Below, piece by piece: positions 28,300 through 37,850 of a DNA stretch of 64,000 nt. The translations under genes and the position numbers were made by a program. The stretch spans positions 902,837 to 966,836 of the forward strand of contig JAKVOO010000001.1 of NCBI GenBank assembly GCA_022482735.1, read 5' to 3'. Position 1 is the stretch's first letter. The number at the start of each line of letters is the position of its first letter. Source of the stretch: Bacilli bacterium (lineage in GTDB: Bacteria > Bacillota_I > Bacilli_A > RFN20 > CAG-826). A model generated the notes under the pieces. The model ran no database searches. It had not been told where the DNA came from and was given only the letters and a program-made list of their open reading frames with translations.

Positions 28300-28462
28300 T
28301 TCCATGAATAAAAACGACGTCAAATATATACTTTTTTGACATTGGATTTGCCAACAATAAATATTTATCTAAAAAAATATAATTATTGACATTTTTAAGG
28401 GTAATAAATTGCTTTTATGCCAATATTGTTTGTCTTTTTCATTTTTTTCTTATTTTGTAAAA

Positions 28463-28491
28463 TTTACACTTTTTTGATTATGCGCTATGAT
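28463..28491 (+). promoter_or_regulatory. promoter of the AraC-type regulator gene
   Basis: TTTACA (28463-28468), a 17-base spacer and TATGAT (28486-28491) precede the regulator start at 28515, with AAAGGTGG as ribosome binding site. Confidence 0.6.
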
Positions 28492-28514
28492 AAGAGGGAA
28501 AAAGGTGGCTGGAT

Positions 28515-29372
28515 ATGAGCAAAAAGAACTCCCCTCTAAATAATACATTATATTACCGAATTATTTTTGACGACTATAATCTTGATCTTAGTCCTTCCAT
28601 AATTGGCTTTGAAAAGTGTTCAAAGAACAAAGGAACCATTAATTTGAAAAAAAGTTGCTATGTTCTTCACTTTGTTTTAAGCGGTAAAGGTTATATTTCA
28701 TTTAACAATGGTGGGGATATCGAAATTGGCGAAAATACTTGTTTTCTAATTGAGCCTAACTGCGCCGCTTCTTATTATCCCGATCACGATGACCCCTGGT
28801 CATACTTTTGGATTGAGATGAATGGAGAGATGGTGACAAAACTGTGTTATGCCGCTTCCTTTAAAGAACATAATATGATGCTCGAAATTAATAATATGCA
28901 TGCCATCCGCGGAATTATTAATCGAATGTTTGATGAGGAAGCCATATGCCCTAATCAAAATGGAGAAACACTTCGCATCAGCGGGCTTATTTACGAACTA
29001 TTTTCACTTATTATTTCCGAACATCAACGGACGGACTCCATCCGTCAATTATCAAAAAAAGAAGAGCAGGTAAAACTAATAATTGAATGCATTAATAGCA
29101 ATTTCACTTCCCCGGGACTCAGTGTCAAAAAGATTGCTGATCAATTTTTCTTTAACCCCTCTTATTTAACGCGGATGTTTAAAGAAACCACCGGGGTTGC
29201 TCCAACGAAATATATAAATCTTTTGCGGATGCGGCGCGCGGTCGAATTGCTAAAAATGAAAAATTTTAGCATATCGCAAATCGCCTATGCGCTGGGATAT
29301 AAAAATCAGTTTTATTTTTCGCGAGAATTTAAACGCCACTTCGGCACTCCACCCTCAAAATATGATCTTTAA
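28515..29372 (+). CDS. AraC-family regulator of the oligosaccharide operon
   Basis: A 285-residue protein with an N-terminal cupin-like sensor (GKGYISFNNGGDIEIGENTCFLIEPN, about 55-80) and a C-terminal double helix-turn-helix (SVKKIADQFFFNPSYLTRMFKE and ISQIAYALGYKNQFYFSREFKRHFG, about 195-285). It is divergent from the importer operon, the usual place for a local activator that senses the released sugar. It overlaps the convergent RDD gene by four bases at its end. Confidence 0.85.
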   Translation: MSKKNSPLNNTLYYRIIFDDYNLDLSPSIIGFEKCSKNKGTINLKKSCYVLHFVLSGKGYISFNNGGDIEIGENTCFLIEPNCAASYYPDHDDPWSYFWIEMNGEMVTKLCYAASFKEHNMMLEINNMHAIRGIINRMFDEEAICPNQNGETLRISGLIYELFSLIISEHQRTDSIRQLSKKEEQVKLIIECINSNFTSPGLSVKKIADQFFFNPSYLTRMFKETTGVAPTKYINLLRMRRAVELLKMKNFSISQIAYALGYKNQFYFSREFKRHFGTPPSKYDL

Positions 29373-30709
29373 TCGTCGTGCGTTTTACGCTCGGTGTTAT
29401 TAAATGAGGAAGAATCGAGAAAATGTTCTCCCGCTAATTCATCGTTTCTTAAAGCCTTTAATTCTTTTCTTTCTTGCTCTTTTAATATCTCTTCACTTTC
29501 CGTCGGCGAAAGGTGATAACGCTCATCAATACACATTGTGTCCGTGATGAAATCATGTAGGGCTTTTTTCTTTTTGCTAATTATCATTACTAATAGGGAA
29601 ACGATTTCTAAAAACAAAAAGATAACCATTATCGAAAATAAAGAGAAACCAATTCCGGTTATTTCAAACACGGGATATAGCCAACCCGCATTTAGTCCAC
29701 CGGCAAGAAATGTGGGGATTATCATTACTCCAAACATCGACAAAAAGATAGCTGAGTTTCTGCCTAATTGTTGAATAAGCGTCGCTTTATATCCCTTATC
29801 ATCAATAACCCGGATTGAGAACACTTTTTTGCCTAACGTTTTGCCATCTTTAAGGAAAAACTGCGGTAAAATGTAGGCCCCTAAAAAAGCCACCAAATAA
29901 GATAGCGAGATTGCTCCGTCCATAAGAAAGGCACATTTAGCGTAGTTTTCTTTATAGAGAAGATAATGATCTTGAAAACGGGAGGATGCGATTAATTCAT
30001 CGACTTGTTTATTCCATAAATTTAAATAACCGGTCGCAAGATAGTTATAGTTTGTTAATCCGGCCTGATAGGCATCGTCCACAAATAAGTACTTATATAA
30101 ATCTATAGCAAAATAAGAATCTAAATGCGGAAGCGCATAGCTTTGTTCATCAAATACCCAGATATCGTTACGAACCATATTATCTTTCAATTGCTTGTAA
30201 AAGAAAAACTGCGCATTGTCATCCATAGGAACAACATCATTTTCTTTGCCGTCATAACTATTATTGTCGGCAGCATAATAAACATAGAAATAGGCCAATG
30301 TGTCCGTTTCATAACTGGCAAGGGGAAGATTTTTTGGATTTTCAATTTCAATGCCATAATTGGTAAAAGGCGTGGCATCAAGCGAATAAGTATAGAGGAT
30401 GTGCATCAAGCAATAGTCTTCAAATATCGCTTCTGATGAACGAGGATTACTATATTTATCCTCGCCTTCGCCAATAAATTGATATATTTTGGCTTCTTCT
30501 TCAATCTGATAACAAGCTAACATTTCCGTTTTAACCGTTGCGGCATAGGACTGATAACTGCCCATGTTGGATAAAACTGTCATCGAAGTGATAATCAAGC
30601 CAAAAGCGACCGCCATTAAAACAAAAGCATCGAGAAGGAAAGCTTTTATTCTTCGGTTACTAGCCGCCGGAAGATCGTTTTTGTAGGCCCGCAAATTATC
30701 GTTATTCAT
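29369..30709 (-). CDS. RDD-family membrane protein with large extracytoplasmic insert
   Basis: The 446-residue protein has the RDD signatures RRIKAFLLDAFVL (about 18-31), GKTLGKKVFSIRVIDDKG (about 288-305) and ALHDFITDTMCID. Between the first and second membrane spans is an insertion of roughly 200 residues, acidic and tyrosine-rich, predicted outside the membrane; most RDD proteins lack it. The C-terminus is a charged cytoplasmic tail. It lies five bases after the MsmX-type ATPase gene, so it may be the last gene of the rhamnose transcription unit. Function is unknown; RDD proteins have been linked to ion exchange. Confidence 0.7.
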   Translation of the reverse strand: MNNDNLRAYKNDLPAASNRRIKAFLLDAFVLMAVAFGLIITSMTVLSNMGSYQSYAATVKTEMLACYQIEEEAKIYQFIGEGEDKYSNPRSSEAIFEDYCLMHILYTYSLDATPFTNYGIEIENPKNLPLASYETDTLAYFYVYYAADNNSYDGKENDVVPMDDNAQFFFYKQLKDNMVRNDIWVFDEQSYALPHLDSYFAIDLYKYLFVDDAYQAGLTNYNYLATGYLNLWNKQVDELIASSRFQDHYLLYKENYAKCAFLMDGAISLSYLVAFLGAYILPQFFLKDGKTLGKKVFSIRVIDDKGYKATLIQQLGRNSAIFLSMFGVMIIPTFLAGGLNAGWLYPVFEITGIGFSLFSIMVIFLFLEIVSLLVMIISKKKKALHDFITDTMCIDERYHLSPTESEEILKEQERKELKALRNDELAGEHFLDSSSFNNTERKTHDD

Positions 30710-30714
30710 GGCTA

Positions 30715-32443
30715 TTATTTTATCAGTTTCTGCGTGGTTACATCAAACAAATGTATTTTCGATATATCGAAAACCAATTTTAGAATATCACCACTATCAA
30801 CAATGGTTCGCGCGTGAATCTTGGAAACGATTTCGCCATCTTCAAAATCACTATGACAGTAATATTCATGACCCAATAATTCCGCCACTGATACGCTCAT
30901 TTCAAATTCTTGTGAGATAGCTTCGTCGGTTAATACACGATTCGATTGGTAAATATCTTCCGGCCGAATCCCAAATATAACTTCGACATCTTTGCTGGTG
31001 TTAATTTGGCTTAGTTTATCGATAGCGTTAATTAAAAACTGCCTCTGCTGCGAAGCTTCTTCACACGATTTAAGTTCTTTTTCTAATTGATTAAGTTGCT
31101 TTGTATGCTTCTCGAGGCGCTGCGGCTCAAGAGTTATTTTTTCTTTGATTGTCTCAATCTGCTTTATGTAGTTATTCCGTTCAATAAAATCATTATCAAA
31201 TTGATTAAACTGGTTCTTTAGGCTTACCAATTCTTCTTGGTAAAATTTCTTAAATGCTTGGTCGAAATCGGGGGTGAGTTCAATTTTCCTACCTTGAGCA
31301 AAAGTAATAACTCCCTTGTTATAGGTAGCTTTTAAAAGATTCATTGAGGGTGAACCAATAAAAGTGGCCACAAACATATTCGCAGGATGATTATATATTT
31401 CTATTGGGGTGCCAATCTGCTGAATATGGCCTTTATTCATTACCACGATGCGGGTAGCCATTGTCATCGCTTCCGTTTGATCGTGCGTGACATAGATGGT
31501 CGTGGCGTCAAGAGACTTATGAAGGCGAATAATTTCACTTCGCATCGCCACACGAAGTTTAGCATCGAGGTTAGATAAAGGTTCATCCATCAAAAACACC
31601 TTTGCATTTTTAACGATTGCTCGGCCTAAGGCTACTCTTTGCCGTTGCCCACCCGATAAGGCTTTTGGTTTGCGATCTAAATAATCTTCAATTTGTAAGA
31701 TATGGGCGGCCGCTAGTGTCCGTTTCCGTATCACATCTCGCGGAAGATGCCGTTTTTCATAAATTTCGACTGGAGTAACCTTTAAATACTCAATTTTTTC
31801 TTTTAAGTTATCAATATCGCCTTTAATAAGGTTTTTTTCTTCTTCAGCAACCGTAGGAAGATACTTTTCTAAATCGCGAAGTTGATTAGTAAGCAGTTTG
31901 ATTGCCCGATGATTAATCCCTAGAATTGGTTCGCCATTCTCATTTACTTTAAGTGTTGGAACACGGCGAATTCTTAGTCCAAAAGACATATTGCCAGGCA
32001 ACTGACATATGGGGATATAAAGCGTAGCTTTGGAAAACCATAGCAATATCCCGATCTTTAGGGTGAAGATCATTAGCGTAGGTTTTATCAATAAAAAGAT
32101 CACCTGAAGTTATATCTTCTAATCCGGCAATCATCCGTAAAGTGGTTGATTTCCCACAGCCAGAAGGTCCAACAAAAACAATAAATTCTTTCTTTTTAAT
32201 ATCCAAGGAAAAATCATAGACGGCTTGAACCTTATTGTCATAAATTTTGTTGATATGTTGAAGGCTGATGTAGGTTCCAGTTGGGGCATGTTTCACCTTC
32301 TTTTTATTGATTTTTTGATAAGCGACAAGCTGGTTGTAAATGCGGGTGCGCTGCGCTAATAATTGCTTGTCTTTAAGTTTTTTTTCTTTGAGTAACTGGC
32401 GGTTTTTTTGCTTATCAATTCTTATTTCTTCACTCTTATTCAT
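30715..32443 (-). pseudogene. msmX: MsmX/UgpC-type sugar ABC importer ATPase with a frameshift
   Basis: Two frames join into one ATPase of about 575 residues. The first frame (32443 to 31949) has Walker [10 protein letters not shown] and the Q-loop [11 protein letters not shown], then loses frame. The second (to 30715) resumes at [11 protein letters not shown] and contains signature [14 protein letters not shown], Walker [17 protein letters not shown], the H-loop and the TOBE-type C-terminus (FGIRPEDIY). One surplus base near 31990-31998 explains the break. The protein also has a 50-residue basic N-terminal extension and two coiled-coil insertions, one of about 65 residues before the signature and one of about 85 in the C-terminal domain, as in mycoplasma homologues. 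It is the only candidate in the window to energise the LplABC-type importer. Confidence 0.75.
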
Positions 32444-32470
32444 AGAATCAAAGCTCCTTTATCATTTTTA

Positions 32471-33262
32471 TTAGTCAATTATTCCCTTACGATAGTCAAT
32501 ATTGAAAGCATGGGCTAAAAGTTGAAGATTCTCATCACTAATTGTTTGATAAATCTTCTTATCACATATTTTAATATAAATCTCCGCTGCTTTTTCAATT
32601 GTTTCAATTAGTCCAAAGGCCTCATCAATTGATCTGCCAGTGCAGAAAAGTCCATGTTGAGCCCAAACAACCGAGCGATACTCTTTCATTTTATAAGCGG
32701 TCGCTTCGCCAATTTCTTCACCACCGCAGAGTATCCAAGGTAAAACAGCGATTCCTTCAGGAAAAACAACTATTGACTCCGTTTGCATTTTCCATAAATC
32801 TTTCGTCCAATGAGCGGAATCTAAGTCATGAACATGGGTCATACAAATAACATTAGTTGGATGGCAATGAATGACTATTCGGTGTTTAGAGTCAACTTTT
32901 AATCGCTCGATATGACATTTTAAATGCGTCGGGGCTTCCGATGTCGGACGTCCTCCATCATCATACCCCCAAAGCAGTGATAATGTATGGGCATCCGTAA
33001 CTTTCATAATTCCTAAATTATTGCTTGGATCTTTAAGACAATTCTTAAAGTATTTTCCCGTTCCGGTAATGATCAGATACTTACCAATTAACGGAGTAAG
33101 ATCAAAATTATAATGAAAGGTTTTTAATGTTACTTCTTCTTTAACGATATCACGCACTTCCTCTTCTTCAAGAAGATAGGATAAATTACCACCATTGCGT
33201 TCATCCCAACCATGCTTATAAAGTAAATCTAAAATCTCTGCTACATCCATTACGCAACTCAT
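32471..33262 (-). CDS. rhaD: L-rhamnulose-1-phosphate aldolase
   Basis: A class II aldolase splitting rhamnulose 1-phosphate into dihydroxyacetone phosphate and lactaldehyde. The GWDERNGGNLSYLL start (residues about 19-32), the zinc-ligand region HCHPTNVICMTHVHD and WAQHGLFCTGRSIDEAFGLIET are all typical RhaD. The start at 33262 (263 residues) follows AGAGAGGT; an upstream in-frame start would overlap rhaA more and lacks a good site. It directly follows rhaA. Confidence 0.88.
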   Translation of the reverse strand: MSCVMDVAEILDLLYKHGWDERNGGNLSYLLEEEEVRDIVKEEVTLKTFHYNFDLTPLIGKYLIITGTGKYFKNCLKDPSNNLGIMKVTDAHTLSLLWGYDDGGRPTSEAPTHLKCHIERLKVDSKHRIVIHCHPTNVICMTHVHDLDSAHWTKDLWKMQTESIVVFPEGIAVLPWILCGGEEIGEATAYKMKEYRSVVWAQHGLFCTGRSIDEAFGLIETIEKAAEIYIKICDKKIYQTISDENLQLLAHAFNIDYRKGIID

Positions 33263-33263
33263 T

Positions 33264-34499
33264 TTAATTACCTCTCTTTGATAGTACTTGCGTTTCATAT
33301 TTCTTTATCGCCTCATACCAGCCCTTTTCATCCAATACTCCCTCTTCGCGACAATATTGTTCCCATACATCCGTCCATGGCAGAGTTTTAATTTCTTCTT
33401 GTAGAGCCAAAACACGGGTATGATCATATTTATCTTGGGCTTCTTTTAATTGATTCCAAGGTGTCAGTAAAGCTTTGAGCAAGGCTTTTTCCATATTCCG
33501 GGCACCGATAACTAAAGCGGCAACCCGATTGATAGATGCATCAAAGTAATCAAGACCGATATAAGATCGCTCAAGTGCATGGCACTTTACCAATTCATCA
33601 GCGACATCCTGCAAATCGTCGTTTAATTTCAAAACATGATCGCTATCCCATCTCACCGGTCGCGAAACATGAAAAGCAAGTCGGGGATAAAATAAAAGCA
33701 TTGAAGATATTTTATCCGCCACACTTTCGGTGGGATGAAAATGCCCTGTATCCAGAAGACAGAGAATATTATTTTTGGCGGCGTAATTCATATAAAATTC
33801 ATGCGATCCGACCGTGTAGGATTCTACGCCGATTCCAAACACCTTTGATTCAACCGCCACATCGACTAACCGGCGATTATATTTATACTTTAAAATTTCA
33901 TCCAGTGATGCCTTAAGTCTTTTTCGTGGCCCTTCCCGATCGGCGGGGCATTCCTTTAAGCCGTCAGGAATCCAAATATTGCAGAGCGATTTTTGTTTCA
34001 ATTCCTGAGCAAAATATTCGCTTACTTTAATCGAGTTAATGCAATGCATAATCCAATATTCGCGAATTGAATCGTCGATAGACGATAAACTCATTCCATC
34101 GACCATCTTCGAAGAAGAAAAAATAGTCGGGTTAAAGTCGAGTCCAAGTTTTCTTTCTTTAGCAAAATCAACCCACCTTTTAAATTGACGCCTAGAGATA
34201 TCTCTTCGATCCACAAGCGCATCGGATTGATAGATTGCGTGCAAATTAATCTTCTTTTTGCCAGGAATATATTTTAAAGCTTCATCTAAATCGGCGGTCA
34301 ATTCTTCAAAGTTACGAGCCTTGCCTAAGTAATTGCCCGTGGCCTGAATACCTCCGGTGAGAAGCTCTTTTCCTTCAAAACCAGAGACATCGTCCAATTG
34401 CCAGCAATGAAGAGATATTTTTACTTTTTTTAGGGTTTTGATCGCTTCATTAACATTTATTCCTAATTCTTGATACTTTAATTTTGTTTCTTTTCTCAT
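33264..34499 (-). CDS. rhaA: L-rhamnose isomerase
   Basis: The 411-residue protein matches RhaA through its length: VKISLHCWQLDDVSGFEG near the N-terminus, GIQATGNYLGKARN, metal-site segments VESKVFGIGVESYTVGSHEFYMNYA and LLDTGHFHPTE, and HVSRPVRWDSDHV. It converts L-rhamnose to L-rhamnulose in the cytoplasm. It overlaps the end of rhaB by four bases, implying translational coupling in a rhaB-rhaA-rhaD order. Confidence 0.93.
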   Translation of the reverse strand: MRKETKLKYQELGINVNEAIKTLKKVKISLHCWQLDDVSGFEGKELLTGGIQATGNYLGKARNFEELTADLDEALKYIPGKKKINLHAIYQSDALVDRRDISRRQFKRWVDFAKERKLGLDFNPTIFSSSKMVDGMSLSSIDDSIREYWIMHCINSIKVSEYFAQELKQKSLCNIWIPDGLKECPADREGPRKRLKASLDEILKYKYNRRLVDVAVESKVFGIGVESYTVGSHEFYMNYAAKNNILCLLDTGHFHPTESVADKISSMLLFYPRLAFHVSRPVRWDSDHVLKLNDDLQDVADELVKCHALERSYIGLDYFDASINRVAALVIGARNMEKALLKALLTPWNQLKEAQDKYDHTRVLALQEEIKTLPWTDVWEQYCREEGVLDEKGWYEAIKKYETQVLSKRGN

Positions 34500-35811
34500 T
34501 GGTTAATCTCCATTTGATTATAGATATTGCCAATCGCCGCACACTCTAGCGGCCGAGCAATAACTTTCTTCTTTGTAAATTCTTCCGTAAGCGCATTTAA
34601 ATATTGGTTTTTAGCCCCACCCCCGACAATATATAGACAATCATATTTTTCGTTTGTGATTGCTTCTAACTCTTGCATGGCCGTCTGATAGGATTTAGCT
34701 AGCGAACGATAAGTGGCATTAATGATATCGCTGTCGCTTAAAGGCAATGGGCAGTCATGGCGATTAAACCAGTCAATAATTTCTTGTTTCATGTTTATCG
34801 CCGCTAAAAAGACAGGATCGTTGACATCAAATACTTCTTGATAAAAACTGCTTTTTGCCATTATCACCATTTCGCTAAAATCCTTATTGATATTTTTTGC
34901 TAGTTCTTGAATGATCCAAAGCCCCATAATATTTTTCTGAAAACGAATATAATCAGGTCCATATTCATTGGTATAATTAGCTTCCATCGCCTTTAAAGAA
35001 GTAATGCCTTCTTTTCTTTTGATACCTAACAATGACCAAGTTCCACTCGAAATGTAGGGGGCGTTTATGGCCATTTCAATGCCTTCAACCGCAGAACCAG
35101 TATCGTGAGACGAACACAATTTAACTAGCATATCACCGCCTACTTCTTCTTGAACTTCTTTTAGCAGGCCTACCAACAATCGTCCCCGGTTTATAGAGTC
35201 TTTCTTGGAAAAAGCGGGGGTTTAAAGTCTAGTTTAGAAATAATGTCCACAGAGAATCTTTTTGTTTTTATATCTAATAGTCCAGTCGTGGATGCATTTG
35301 TGTACTCATGCACCTTATGGCCTGTTAATCGGAAATTTAAATATTCCGGTATCATTAGATAATCCGTTGCCTTACCACTACGACCAGTAATTTTATCTGC
35401 ATATTGCTGATATATCGTATTAAATGGTTGATACTGGGTTCCGGTAATTTTATAAAGGGTGGAGAAAGAAATAATTGCGTGAACCTTATCGATCGCCTCT
35501 TTAGTTCTCGAATCGCGATAAGCATAAACTGGGTCTATTTTTTCATCGTTAGAAAGTAAAACATAATCAACCCCCCAACTATCAATTGCCATTGATTCAA
35601 TTTTATGAAACCGAGTGATGGCTTCTTTTATTCCTTTTTTAACTTCGCTAAAAATGTGTTCAATATCCCATACAAGATGACCGCTATCGTTTTTGATTCC
35701 ATTTAAAAAGCGATATACCTCTTGGGTTTGCAAGTGGTTTTGCTCATCTTTCCAGCCTACGATGTGACGACCAGAAGATGCTCCGATATCAATCGCCAAA
35801 TAATACTTCAT
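34496..35811 (-). pseudogene. rhaB: rhamnulokinase split by a single-base frameshift
   Basis: The N-terminal half (start chosen at 35811, MKYYLAIDIGASSGRH) contains the FGGY-kinase phosphate-1 motif, SWGVDYVLL and PEYLNFRLTG. Its frame closes at 35191 just after FKPPLFP. The C-terminal half, in another frame from about 35205 to 34496, has SSHDTGSAVEG, SSGTWSLLGIK and the adenosine motif VGGGAKNQYLN. One missing base, probably an A in the short A-rich run near 35203-35208, would restore a protein of about 438 residues. Both halves are otherwise well conserved, so the break is either very recent or an assembly error. The upstream in-frame start at 35871 is less likely because the conserved domain begins at 35811. 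Confidence 0.8.
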
Positions 35812-35906
35812 ATTTTTTACCCGTTTATATACTACCTTTTTAAAAATGAGCAAAATATAACAATATTGCACTTTTATATAATTATCTTGTAGGGTATATT
35901 ATTAGT

Positions 35907-36707
35907 ATGCACCAGAGAATTCCCTTGACGAGTTATACCAACAACAAGCTTCTCTATATATCCAAGACGGATATCAGCGATGATTTTAAGGCGAGTTTTC
36001 ACTCTCATCCCAATTTAGAGATTCTTTTATTTATCGCCGGAGAAGGAAAGATTCTCACTACCCATAAGACAATTCCCATTAGAAAAAACGATCTTGTAAT
36101 AATCAACACTAACTCTAACCATTGCGAAGTATCCAGTTCAAATTGCCAGTTTTTAGCTCTCGGCGTGAATCAATTAAATGCCTATCTAAAAGATGCATAT
36201 AACAAGAAAATTCTATACTTGTCATTAACAGATGATGAATTTGCAAAAGTAAAAGCGCTATATGAAATTATTTTTAGTGAGGCAGAAGCAAAAAGTGAAC
36301 CCAACATCATCGAGTCCACCTATGAGAACTTATTGACCTTAATTCAGCGAAATAGCAATTTGTTTTTTGCCTCCACGGCAAAAGAAAACTATAGCAGCCT
36401 AGTAAGCAATGCCAAAAACATAATTGACAATTATTACTACTCTAATTTAAGCATCAATTCCCTCGCTCATCGGTTATCGATTTCTTCTTCTTTACTTTGT
36501 CATCGTTTCAAGGAAGAAACCAAAATGAGCATTGTTAAATACAAACTAAAGTGCCAAATTGAAGAGGCCTGCAACTTGCTAAGAATTACCGATATGTCAA
36601 TTCTTGATATTTCTTCAGCAACCGGCTTTAATAACTCGGCCTATTTTTCAAAAGTATTTAAAGCATTCGTGGGTATAAGTCCGAAAAAATATCGCCTAAA
36701 TAAATAA
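35907..36707 (+). CDS. AraC-family regulator, probable rhamnose operon activator
   Basis: A 266-residue regulator with an N-terminal cupin-type sensor (FHSHPNLEILLFIAGEGKI, about 31-49) and a C-terminal AraC DNA-binding pair (SINSLAHRLSISSSLLCHRFKEET and ILDISSATGFNNSAYFSKVFKAF). It is divergent from rhaB with fewer than 100 bases between the starts, the layout of RhaS/RhaR-type activators. Specific response to rhamnose is inferred from position only. Confidence 0.82.
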   Translation: MHQRIPLTSYTNNKLLYISKTDISDDFKASFHSHPNLEILLFIAGEGKILTTHKTIPIRKNDLVIINTNSNHCEVSSSNCQFLALGVNQLNAYLKDAYNKKILYLSLTDDEFAKVKALYEIIFSEAEAKSEPNIIESTYENLLTLIQRNSNLFFASTAKENYSSLVSNAKNIIDNYYYSNLSINSLAHRLSISSSLLCHRFKEETKMSIVKYKLKCQIEEACNLLRITDMSILDISSATGFNNSAYFSKVFKAFVGISPKKYRLNK

Positions 36708-36719
36708 AAACTATTTCTT

Positions 36720-37850
36720 TTATAGATTGACCTTTTTTATTATGAGCCTTCCTTCAGCTAAAAGTTTATGAAGTAGATTTTTCCCTTGGCTCTTGTTATC
36801 TAATGTTTCGCCATATTTTTCAATTAAAGAGCAAACACTCTTAACTATATTTGTTTTTATATAATTTTCAATTTTTGTATCATAGATAGAATAGCAAAAT
36901 ATAAGTTTTACTTGGCTATTATAATAAATGTTTTGCCTATCAAAAATAGACTGAAAATATGAATAATCCTGTTCTCCTAATGAGTGACCATAAAAATAGA
37001 TTTCATGAAATCCAGTGTTTAAAATATCATTTACTCTTTTTACTTCTCCATGTCTAGTGAAATCTTCAACTTTACGATATGTTTTTGTAAAAATGTATTC
37101 CTCTTTTTTTACGTCAATTTTTGTGCTATCGATGCCAATGATTGCATTTTTCGTTAATAATCTACCATGCACGTTTTCAACCCGATCCAAAAAACACTTT
37201 GGTTCTGTATAGTTAAAATTTAGTACCGAAGTATTTTTTGCATTTTCTTTTCCAACTATTTTGTGGAACAGTTCTTTAGCCTGCTCATCATATGAATAAG
37301 TTTTGCCTTTGTTTGATGTTTTCATTGTCTCAGATGCTAAGTATTTTGTAAAAAATTGCTCGAAGTTTTCTATTTGCTCTTTCATAAAATAGCAAAATTT
37401 TTCATATGTTTCCAAACTGGACATAATAGGATTGTAAAACTTATTAATAATTTCGGTCATATAACTTGTGCAGTCGTCATTTAATTGATGAGTTCTTTTT
37501 TCTTTTAAACGATTATAAATATCTCTTAATTTTGAAGATTCACCATTTGATACAAAAACCGTTTCAAGGGTTTTTTCAACATCCATCCATAATATATTTT
37601 TATTTTTAAACCCATTGACATAAGAATAAACTATTATAAACAACAAAAGTAATGGGGTAGCACTTGAATCGATTTTTTCAAAAAACAAATTATTATTTGT
37701 GTGTAAATTTCTTAAATCCTTTTCTATGACGCCTAAAATATTGCCAATATTTGGATATTTGTTATTTACAAAGTCGCTAAAAGAGGAATTGAGCCCGCTG
37801 GCTTTATCAAAGCCATTGCCGACAATCAATAAACTAAACCCATTACTCAT
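36720..37850 (-). CDS. AbiH-family abortive infection protein
   Basis: The 376-residue protein opens with the family hallmark LLIVGNGFDKASGL (8-21) followed by SSFSDFV, and near the C-terminus has IYFYGHSLGEQDYSYFQSIF, both diagnostic of AbiH. AbiH was described as a phage-abortive-infection factor in lactococci; its biochemical activity is not settled. The gene overlaps the preceding nuclease-helicase gene by eight bases (ATGAGTAA), so the two are translationally coupled. That tight coupling suggests a two-component defence module rather than a solo AbiH. Confidence 0.8.
   Translation of the reverse strand: MSNGFSLLIVGNGFDKASGLNSSFSDFVNNKYPNIGNILGVIEKDLRNLHTNNNLFFEKIDSSATPLLLLFIIVYSYVNGFKNKNILWMDVEKTLETVFVSNGESSKLRDIYNRLKEKRTHQLNDDCTSYMTEIINKFYNPIMSSLETYEKFCYFMKEQIENFEQFFTKYLASETMKTSNKGKTYSYDEQAKELFHKIVGKENAKNTSVLNFNYTEPKCFLDRVENVHGRLLTKNAIIGIDSTKIDVKKEEYIFTKTYRKVEDFTRHGEVKRVNDILNTGFHEIYFYGHSLGEQDYSYFQSIFDRQNIYYNSQVKLIFCYSIYDTKIENYIKTNIVKSVCSLIEKYGETLDNKSQGKNLLHKLLAEGRLIIKKVNL

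Noticed and set aside
30125-30436. 103-codon open frame opposite the RDD gene
   Set aside because: It is antisense to a well-supported gene and lacks a start site.
33536-33916. 126-codon open frame opposite rhaA
   Set aside because: It lies wholly inside rhaA on the other strand, has no ribosome binding site and shows no recognisable protein features.
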